DNA of 17,639 nt, from NCBI GenBank assembly GCA_014925825.1, contig JACGCK010000524.1:1-17639 (forward strand). The letters are read 5' to 3'. Below the pieces are notes generated by a model that was not told where the DNA came from, did not search any database, and saw only the letters and a program-made list of their open reading frames with translations. Origin of the DNA: Pholiota molesta (Eukaryota > Basidiomycota > Agaricomycetes > Agaricales > Strophariaceae). Shown here piece by piece: positions 1 through 7,294 of this stretch. A program made the translations under genes and the position numbers. The first letter of the stretch is position 1, and every line of letters begins with the position of its first letter.

Positions 1-1048
1 TATTTTAGAGGCAAGGATGTACTTGTAGTTAGTGTAATAAGGGCCCATGTCTAACGGCATCGACTCTTAAAATCCAGGCTGAACAGCCTTGCCATTGAAA
101 TATTGGTTAGAAATAGATTACGATTATATGAGAGGTAGTTCAATGGTCCCTGCTGGTCCTCACCACTGACTCGGGATGTGGGCAAAGGTCGATATGCTAT
201 ATATGGTAATCTTCCGTGGGAACGGCCTTTTCAAACGGACCTGTAGCGGAGTTGGAAGATAATTTTAAGTTGGCGCCGAATGATTATTGTACCCCAGTCC
301 GCCCACAACTTCTGCCCACAAGCCAAAGTTATCCAATACGGCATACCACCTCTACCTTGGCTGGAAACCCACATGCTCTGCCTTTTAAATGCCGCTTTAT
401 TGGGCTTTGACCTCCACCTTCATTCTGGGTCTTTCAAGACACTGTTCTTGGCGAAAGAATTCTCAATTCCTGTTCGATTGCCTCTGGTGCTGGGCCGTTG
501 AATCTCCTCGTTGTCCTGGTGGTGTGGAAAACGAGGCACCACCGGTGCTACCGGTGGATTTGATATTGCACAAACGAGATAACATTCAATATATCGATGA
601 CTGATACTGAATCAGGATTCAGAAATTCTTTGACCGTGAATTTCGCAGCTGTCGTGGTCCCGCCATAATTACTTTGACGGAATCATAATATCTACACGTA
701 TTCTTGGTGCAATATTTCACATTCACTACAATGTGTGGCATACATCGTCTCTCACGCACTGCCAGCCATGGCTGTTTTCAAGCGAACGAAATTGAATGTG
801 CACATGCTCGTGATCTTTTTTGCTTCTCAAGAGTAGCATGTTCAAAAACTTCCCCCACTCATGATCAATAGTATTCTATCTGTCATAGTTCATGGCCCGA
901 ATCATGTCGCTCACCGTGAATAGTTCAAGTTTACCCAGCACAAACTCCTGCAGCTCTGTTTTTATGCCTTGCGCCAATTTGGGATAATGCTCGTCGGTTG
1001 ACTTCAGGCTTCCAACTATTCATCGCCCTCAGAGCCCGCTGATGGACG
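1..1048. other. Unassigned left flank
   Basis: I see no supportable gene in this stretch. Open frames are short (up to about 77 codons), overlap each other in several frames and show no recognisable motif or splice-linked continuation. A TATA-like tract (TATATATGG) lies near 197-205. The last few hundred bases probably carry the promoter and leader of the membrane-protein gene that starts at 1049, but I could not identify a 5' exon with a convincing signal peptide. Confidence 0.5.
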
Positions 1049-2098
1049 ATGGCCATAGCTCCCAGCCTTAAGTTGGCTACACTAAATGCCCGGAAATCTA
1101 GTGTAGATTCAACGACATCAGGAATCCAAGCCTTCAAGCTTCGGCGCCAGAATCGTCCGCGCAAGGCTTATCTGATCGATGCAGCACAAGTCCGGGTCTG
1201 TACCAACCCACGCACATGGCAAAAGCATCCCAATTTCAAGGTGAAGCGTCAAGCCTCGGCGACACTGCCCCCGAGCGTTACCTCTACTACACCAATAGCC
1301 ACCACTGAGACCGGCGTATCGACGACATCCCAACTTGGGCTTTCTCAATCTCCTCCCCCCGAAATTACTTTAACAATTATACTGTCCATCATCTTCATAA
1401 TCCCATCCATAGTGGTCACAGTCCCTCATCTGCAGCTCCCCGGGGCTCCGAGTGGCACGAATCAAGTTTCACTCCCTGCTGGAAGCGGGATCATGATGAC
1501 AAAACCAGGTGCTCTTCCTGGCCAAATAGTGACGACAACAGTCTCTCCTGGCTTTGGACCTAGCATCACATTATCATCTCCCCTTCCACCCGGAACCCCT
1601 ACCAACAGTAGCTCGGATCTTGGTGCAAGTGCAAGCTCCAGGACTAGATTGGTCAATTTGGTCCCTATCATTGTTGGCAGCGTTATAGGCGGTCTTATTC
1701 CTTTTGTGTTCCTGCTTTGTGTATTTTTACGATGGAGGAAGCACCAAAGGAGGAGAAGGCCGATGCTCCTTGCCGATCCTTTTCCAGAAGTGAGAGCAAC
1801 GACAGGACAACAAGGCAGCGGTTTTATAAACATGCCTCAGCCATCAGCTTTTGGTGCCACAATGGTCACGGTCGCTAGCAGCTCTGGCACGTCAAGCCTA
1901 CGACCCGCCAAGTTTGCTAATCTCTATCCTGCCAATCCCCAGGAAAACCAAGCACGTCAAGCGAGTATCTCGACCACGAATTCTCCGGGATCTAATCCTT
2001 CTCCTCAAGGTACTATGCTTGAAATCCAAGCTCTACGGCAACGTATCTTGGAAGTTGAAAATATGGCGTTACGACAACGGGTTGCGGATGTATCGTAG
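1049..2098 (+). CDS. Single-pass membrane protein with Ser/Thr/Pro-rich ectodomain
   Basis: An uninterrupted 349-codon frame. Residues about 70-200 are rich in Ser, Thr, Pro and Gly with TTT/STT clusters, as in heavily O-mannosylated fungal surface proteins. One strong transmembrane segment lies at about residues 202-226 (core LVPIIVGSVIGGLIPFVFLL), followed at once by a basic stop-transfer stretch (RWRKHQRRRR). The cytoplasmic tail is about 115 residues and ends in a short Leu/Glu/Arg-rich coiled-coil-like segment (MLEIQALRQRILEVENMALR). This predicts an outside N terminus and an inside C terminus. A second hydrophobic stretch at about 107-125 is less convincing as a membrane span. No signal peptide is visible after the ATG, so the true start may be an upstream exon. 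The layout resembles fungal wall-sensor or SKG6/MID2-like receptors, but there is no sequence proof of that role. Function unknown. Confidence 0.6.
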   Translation: MAIAPSLKLATLNARKSSVDSTTSGIQAFKLRRQNRPRKAYLIDAAQVRVCTNPRTWQKHPNFKVKRQASATLPPSVTSTTPIATTETGVSTTSQLGLSQSPPPEITLTIILSIIFIIPSIVVTVPHLQLPGAPSGTNQVSLPAGSGIMMTKPGALPGQIVTTTVSPGFGPSITLSSPLPPGTPTNSSSDLGASASSRTRLVNLVPIIVGSVIGGLIPFVFLLCVFLRWRKHQRRRRPMLLADPFPEVRATTGQQGSGFINMPQPSAFGATMVTVASSSGTSSLRPAKFANLYPANPQENQARQASISTTNSPGSNPSPQGTMLEIQALRQRILEVENMALRQRVADVS

Positions 2099-2303
2099 AC
2101 CAACTCATACTGCAGTACTCAAGTGGCGACATTTAATGCAACTTGCTGTCGAGCCTGATGAGTTATCCGACACTGGCAGTTAGAAACCCTAGAAAGCTGT
2201 CCAGGCCAAGTTATTGCCTATCAGATTTCGGGTCCCAAAAATTGCATAACACAAGTAATTATTGACAAGTTTTTCGAGATATAGACACTGCGAAAAGTCT
2301 AGG

Positions 2304-2320
2304 TGACAATCTTTGTCACT
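2304..2320. repeat. Short hairpin (GTGACA / TGTCAC)
   Basis: The segment GTGACAATCTTTGTCAC is an inverted repeat with arms of about 7 bp around a 2-3 nt loop. It lies about 200 bp after the membrane-protein stop codon. The same hexamer recurs in the flanking repeat block, so it may be the edge of that block rather than a terminator. Confidence 0.4.
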
Positions 2321-2414
2321 GAGGTAGCATATTTGTAGTTGAGATGACATTATTTGACACCGCTCCAAAAACGCTACCTTTTAGAAGTAACAAAAATAGT
2401 AACTGTAGACCAAA

Positions 2415-2612
2415 AATAATGTCACCCATGGGCAGGTATCACTTTTCGTCACCGGTCACTCCGAAGCAACTCCGAAGAGCACCTAATGAGAAGCAACAGT
2501 TTCCCAAAGTAGCACCGGCAACTCCGAACGACACCTAATTACAGGTAACAATTTCTGCGTCACTCCGAAGCAGCCAGAAATAGCACTCAATGGCAGGTGA
2601 CAGTTACTGACA
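2415..2612 (+). repeat. Degenerate direct repeats, period about 45-50 bp
   Basis: At least three, perhaps four, diverged units in direct orientation share the core pattern ACTCCGAA, then CACCTAAT, then AG(C/G)(T/A)AACA(G/A)TTTC. Units begin near 2466, 2518 and 2564; a weaker partial copy (CACCCATGGGCAGGTATCAC) sits at about 2424-2443. No coding frame is conserved across units, so this is a DNA-level repeat. Related words occur on the opposite strand at about 3180-3480. Confidence 0.5.
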
Positions 2613-2905
2613 GCTTTCGGTCGTTCCGAGGGAATCTGGGATGTGTCTGCTACAATTGCTTGTCTCCGTCAAACCCAAGTAATTTATCTATGCAATACCT
2701 AACAATTGTGATTCCATCTATATGATACGACTAAGTAAAGCAATCTATTCCATAGTAAGTACAGAAGCTGAAATAAGCAGTGTTAGCTGCAAGCCATTGT
2801 ATCTAGTTGAGTAAATATGGTTCAAGGGACTTGAAGGTAAAAATATTCGAAGGGACCACACATATACAACGTGGTATATTTTGGGTCAGCTTAACATTTT
2901 ATAAA

Positions 2906-3022
2906 GGTCTATTGGTGTAGGGGTAAATGTACGAGGGTAATGTTTCAACGAGGTCTCGCGTTCGAGTCTGGGTGCAGGAACAAGTCTCTGATGTTCCATG
3001 GCCTAGGCAAGTTTTTTTTTTT
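2906..3022 (+). ncRNA. tRNA-like pol III transcription unit (possible SINE head)
   Basis: An A-box-like word (TGGTGTAGGGG, 2913-2923) and a good B-box (GTTCGAGTC, 2960-2968) are spaced as in tRNA genes (about 46 bp). An ATAAA word lies just upstream, and an 11-T run at 3012-3022 would terminate pol III. The cloverleaf is not maintained: the T-stem pairs poorly and no clean acceptor stem forms. It is therefore not a functional tRNA. This fits a tRNA-derived SINE head or a small pol III transcript of about 115 nt. Confidence 0.35.
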
Positions 3023-3242
3023 GGCACTGGGAATGATGCGTAGGATTGATATAATGGTCGATGGGCCTTATTGTACCATTAATCATGGCCTTCAACACTG
3101 CAAGAAGGCAGAGGAACGATCCCTCCAGCATTTTATCCATTGGGAAGGAGGTGACAAAGTTTGTTCCATTTTAGGTCAATTAATCGACGCTTTCTGACAC
3201 TTCGGCATCAATTTCCGTTGCTTTCAGTGTTTTTTTTTGACA

Positions 3243-3330
3243 CCTTGGGTGTCATTGTCCGCTACTTTTCGCAGCATTCTTTGCTACCTTGGGTGTTATT
3301 GTCTGCTACTTTTCACAGCATTCTTTGCTT
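3243..3330 (+). repeat. Two tandem 44-bp units
   Basis: Units 3243-3286 and 3287-3330 are directly adjacent and differ at four positions by eye. Three differences are transitions (C/T at unit positions 11 and 17, G/A at 28), two of them at CpG. Each unit begins CCTTGGGTG and contains GCTACTTTTC and AGCATTCTTTGC. No protein function is apparent. It belongs to the repeat-rich block around it. Confidence 0.8.
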
Positions 3331-3652
3331 CCAAGTGACATTTAACGCTGCTATTATCTTTTTGTAATATATTAATTAATATGGTTCGCTGCTCTTGGCA
3401 GACCTTTTTGTGACTGTGGCAAGGTGCTGTATTTGATCACATCAGGCAACATTTTCCGTTGCCTTTGAGGTAACGTTTTTCTACGCCTACACTTTTCACA
3501 GTGTAGAACGGAGATGATACGCATACTTTAATGGGATTTCAATTTGCCTCCGCAGTTGATCAGAGCACAATTGTGATTGCTAACGTAAGGCGTGGCTTCT
3601 TCTGGCTTCTTTCCCCTTGCCATCAACGGTGCCGGTGATTGGCCAACCAGAA

Positions 3653-5167
3653 ATGTCGCTGAGAATAAAGATCCCACCTCCGGTCAGACAGCAGCCACCA
3701 CCATCTAGCGCCGAAGAACCTATGGAGGTACCCCCTCCAGCCAACCCTCTTGCTATTGAACTCATCCTTTCACTTACAGGGCTCAACGTCCGCCAAGTCA
3801 CAGCGCAACCGCAAGCGTCCCAAGAGATACATCGAAGACGACGAGGGCCCCGAACCCGAGCGGAAAGTTGCGCGGACTTCAACTGCTGGAAAAGCGCGCA
3901 AGCAAAGTACAGCGGAGCCTGAGCCGAATGATGAGGATCCTGCGCCTTCCGCCGATATTGAGGTTGATGTGGTTATGAATGACGCAACTGACGAGGCGGA
4001 GAAAGACGCGGAAGACTATCATTCGGAACACTCATCTGAAAGGAATGTCTCCTCAGCCGAGGCTCAATCCAAGGCGACAAAGTCTAGAGGCAAAGCCCGT
4101 GTTCCCGCCCCACCTGCTAAGAAGAAGATTCAGAAGCGGAATGTGGTGGTCTCGGAATCAGAGGACGAAGACGACTACATGGACGTGGCAGTGGACGTTG
4201 TAGCTGAAGATGAAGACGATGAAGACTATTACTCGCCGGAGGAGAAGTCGACGAAGGCTTTCAAAGGCAAGGCGAAAGCATCATCCGCTAAATCCACCAC
4301 TGGCAAGCGGAAGGCCAAGGCAGAGCCGAGCGAAACGGGGCGTTCTGGTAGTGACAAGAAGTCGGGTGGATTATCTGCCACAACTAAGAAGAAACCCAAA
4401 GTACTACCCAAACACGAAGAAATACCGGTTGACATCGTTGGGGAGTCTGCGGCCGATGGTTCTGCTAATATCGAGCGCCCCAGCCCGGCTACAACGAAAC
4501 AGGATTCTCCTATGCCCACAGTGGCTCCAAAAAAGCCAAAGCTACCCACAATCAAGAAGACGAAGCTACCGAGTGCCCCTGGCGTCAATACGCCTCTATC
4601 AGCCACATCTTCCACCAGTAAATTACCCTTGGAGCTTGGCCTCAACACCAAGCTAAATCATGACGGAATTCGCAAGACCTTGATCAACAAGACAGACGTC
4701 GATCTTTCCGATAAATCTATCTATCAGGAACTCTTTTCAAAGATGGTATGTAGTTACACCTTCATTTTGCTCCATTTTGCACTCATTTCGTTTGGTTCTC
4801 AGGCTGGCGAAGGTGGAACGCCGCGACGAACAAAAGAAGACGAACGGCGCAAGGAGTTGAATCGAATGAGGGAAGAGTTTAAAGCCAAAAGAACGGAAGA
4901 AGCAGTTCGTGGACCGTACTATTGTTCTTATCGACTTGATATGTTAATGACGAACCATAGCGACTTTCTTTTGATTTGCAAGCCCAATACGACAAGATCT
5001 CGCGCTTTGAAGATAAGCTAAGGGCAGAACGAAGTTCTGCTTTGTGGCCTAATTTCTTGGGTGCCAAATGGCGGGAAGAATACGAGAGGGAGAGGAGACG
5101 ACAGAAAGAACAACAACAATGGCAGGGCGCTTCGATGGAGGGTAGGGAAGAAGGAGAAGTTCACTGA
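3653..5167 (+). CDS. Charged, low-complexity, probably nuclear protein of unknown function
   Basis: My model is join(3653..3727, 3780..4745, 4803..4904, 4961..5167), about 449 aa. Intron 1 (GTACCC...TTACAG, 52 nt) joins an N-terminal Pro-rich exon to the long acidic/basic frame. Intron 2 (GTATGT...TCTCAG, 57 nt) is in frame and stop-free. For intron 3 I prefer 4905-4960; 4909-4982 also keeps the frame. Residues about 25-290 alternate acidic blocks (EDEDD, EDEDDEDYY) with Lys/Arg/Pro clusters (KKPK, KRKAK, RKRPKR) that look like nuclear localisation signals. The C-terminal 120 residues are more ordered and helical (EDERRKELNRMREEFKAK, then QYDKISRFEDKLRAERS), probably coiled coil, ending in a Gln/Glu/Arg-rich tail. 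Nuclear or chromatin work is an inference from composition only; I do not recognise a family. Unlike the neighbouring genes, no frameshift is needed. Confidence 0.75.
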
Positions 5168-5935
5168 GATTATTTATTTAGAATTTTGGCAGGTTCACAC
5201 ATTTGCTCTTGTTTCGTATCATATTCCTCTCCGCATTAGCTTTGATTGTAACATTAGCCTCATGTTTGTATACTATACATTCAATATTGCCCACATTACT
5301 GAGCGCATCCAATTCATCCAACCCGGAGATATAAGTTCCTACTCTGATAATAATTTCCCCCTCACGATAAATATCCACTTAAAACGATGCGTTCAACCGT
5401 ATTCTCTTTTTTCTTGCTTTTATCATTCAGTTGTATTTGCTTAGAACATGATGTTCATAACATAGCAGGGCGTACATTGCACCCGCTTTATGCTTCGGAA
5501 CCAGATCGACAGCTGTCTTACCCCAGGCAGGTTTTCTTTCGACTCGCTAGAAAACAAACGAGGTCTCGATTCAACGAGCGTGATAGCGCATAAAGAATGG
5601 CAAAAGAGGAGAGGACAGTTCACAGAGAAAGCAGATGCGAGAGGTACAAGATCATGGGACGATAAGATGAGAGAAAATAGTAATTCCAGCAACGTGTACA
5701 ATTTGAACTTGCACGAAACAGAACAGATACATTGAGATTGAGAAGTGTAGCAAGCAGGTTAGATCCTTGGAGTACGCCATTTTCTCTGAATAAATGACTG
5801 AATCCCGAGGCTGCAGGCAGCAGCTAGCGACTGGTAGGAGAAAGTAACATCCAATAGTTTTAACTGTCGGAAGATCTGGATATGTAAGTAAGTAGTATCC
5901 AACTCCATTGTCATTGAGATCGTTACTATCCAGAG
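5168..5935. other. Convergent intergenic region
   Basis: This is about 770 bp between the stop of the charged nuclear protein (+) and the stop of the GCIP gene (-). It should hold both 3' UTRs and polyadenylation signals. Only one small frame (5387-5593) is worth separate mention. I see no RNA gene or clear repeat. Confidence 0.5.
5387..5593 (+). CDS. Candidate small secreted peptide, 68 codons
   Basis: The frame starts at an ATG with a basic residue (MRSTVF) followed by a hydrophobic core (SFFLLLSFSCICL), which reads like a signal peptide. The remaining roughly 48 residues are polar with several Arg/Lys pairs and no Cys pattern. An AT-rich GATAAATAT word lies about 20 bp upstream. Against it: the frame is short, it sits where two 3' UTRs should converge, and I recognise no family. 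It may well be chance. Confidence 0.2.
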   Translation: MRSTVFSFFLLLSFSCICLEHDVHNIAGRTLHPLYASEPDRQLSYPRQVFFRLARKQTRSRFNERDSA

Positions 5936-7139
5936 TCACCGTGAACTAGGAACATTTTCTATGTTCTCCAGTGATTCTAAAACTCTGGCAGCAGCCTTGT
6001 CAATCTGCTCAAAACAGGTCGTGTACCAGACGTCTGATTTATCGCGGGAGTCTTTAGATAACGACAGGTTATTCATTTGTTCATCCAATGATTTTTCTTG
6101 AGGGGATATCGTAGTTTGGATATGTTTGATGACATCCTTGAAGGACTCTACGTAGAGCCTGACGTTCGAGACTTGTTGGGGCGCATAGGTCGAAGAAATG
6201 AGGTCGTCGAAGGCTGCTAGTAGTTTTCCTGAGAGGGAGCCAAGTTTATCGAGTGCGTGACTGTCTTTTACACGTGTATCGGATGATAGGATATCCTTGA
6301 TGACTCGTTTATGGAGAAGAAGGGCTATTTTGACTAAAGCTTGCACCTAAAAGGATTAGTTAGTTCATTATGAGGAATATTTTGCTAATGCTGCACCTTT
6401 TCCGTGGTTATTAGCTCAGCTGGAGATAATTTCTGGTTCGATGATATTCCTAGTTCGGACCAGCCATCGTCAAAGTCTTCTTCGTCGTCATCCAGTTTAT
6501 CTTCTTCAGCACTAGGAGGCTTGCACATCTCTTGAATTTCTTCAACTGCGTCTGCCAACGAATCTTGATCGCGTACGAATATTTTGCGGACTGCATCGCG
6601 ATTATTGAGGACAAGCCACCAGTCTTCCTTGCATTGTCGATGAGTTCGTGAATCTCACCAGTCCTTACAAGATATTCCTCCGTTGTATTGGTACTTGTAG
6701 CTGACGAGGATTGGAGCGTTATGCCAAGTGCTTGAACAGCGCCAATCACGCCATGAGCGACTTTTTCGTATTCCTGAACGATCGTAGCACCTTCTTTTGC
6801 GCGCATGAGGCGGATGGAATGCACAAGGGCAGCGACATTGCTCGTGAGATCTTTGAGTGGGATGAGTGATGCCTTGTGATGCGGTGAGGAAGGCTTAAGT
6901 GAGAGCGCTACTTTTGTTGTTGCTGCATAGATGATAGATAAGATGGAAACGAAATCCGTTCGAAGAGTAACGAAGTCAGATGTTGGATAATCTCCGATCT
7001 CATCCAGTGCTTCAGAAAGGCCTTTCAAGGCAGCAGCGCAACTTTCGACAAGGAGAGTGAGAGATAACGCGGCTATAAAAGGATTAGAATATAAAACTCA
7101 AGGATCAGGTTGCATAATACCTTTCTGAATGTCGGACAT
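5936..7139 (-). CDS. GCIP-family protein (cyclin-D1-binding protein 1-like), frameshifted
   Basis: Minus-strand model: exon 1 7139..7121, exon 2 7072..6397, exon 3 6346..5936. Introns are 7120-7073 (48 nt) and 6396-6347 (50 nt). The start MSDIQKAALSLTLLVESC joins cleanly across intron 1. The N-terminal helical region carries KVALSLKPSSP and LKDLTSNVAALVHSIR. The C-terminal half has an acidic linker with DDGW and then a helical tail. This order fits the GCIP/CCNDBP1 family, whose human member binds cyclin D1 and helix-loop-helix proteins; the fungal role is not established. With one base restored near 6603-6607 the protein is about 368 aa, close to the human length. As written, the frame after GGLSS runs to a stop at 6450, while the other frame continues NNRDAV...DAVEEIQEM. 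A 41-nt intron (GTAAGG...GCAAG) would also restore frame but would delete HELIDNAR-type conserved sequence. Confidence 0.8.
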
Positions 7140-7294
7140 GGGGAGGAGGACATGATGGTGAGTGAGCTCGAAAAGATGCTCTCAAAATGGGAAGAGATGC
7201 AGATCACATGATAAAGTGACGTGCACCCGGCAGGCGGGCGAGCGGCACTTTTCTTGAGTAGACTAAGAGACGATCCCCCTCCTAGCACGCCGGG
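7140..7294. promoter_or_regulatory. Compact divergent promoter, GCIP gene / YME1
   Basis: Only 155 bp separate the two divergent start codons, so both leaders and both core promoters must fit here. A CRE-like TGACGTG lies at 7217-7223, and a CT/GC-rich stretch with GGCGGGCGAGCGG at about 7231-7245. There is no convincing TATA box in the middle. Coordinated transcription is plausible but inferred. Confidence 0.6.

Larger units (their letters stand above)
2099..3652. other. Repeat-rich non-coding interval
   Basis: About 1.55 kb without a supportable protein gene. It holds a small hairpin near 2305-2320, degenerate direct repeats at about 2415-2612, a tRNA-like pol III promoter with a T run at 2906-3022, and a 44-bp tandem duplication at 3243-3330. 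GTGACA/TGTCAC words recur on both sides of the pol III-like segment. The arms share related words in opposite orientation (CACCTAAT...AGCAAC on the left plus strand, CACCCAAGGTAGCAA on the right minus strand). This suggests a decayed foldback or MITE-like element rather than simple intergenic DNA. The last 100 bases before 3653 should contain the promoter of the next gene. Confidence 0.5.

Noticed and set aside
1462..1833. Minus-strand 123-codon frame opposite the membrane-protein gene
   Set aside because: It lies antisense to the Ser/Thr/Pro-rich and transmembrane coding region and shows no motif of its own; open only because of the codon composition of the plus strand.
4210..4656. Plus-strand and minus-strand frames of about 140-148 codons inside the charged nuclear protein gene
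   Set aside because: Both overlap the long Lys/Glu-rich exon. Their Arg/Pro-rich or hydrophobic composition is the shadow of that repetitive coding sequence.
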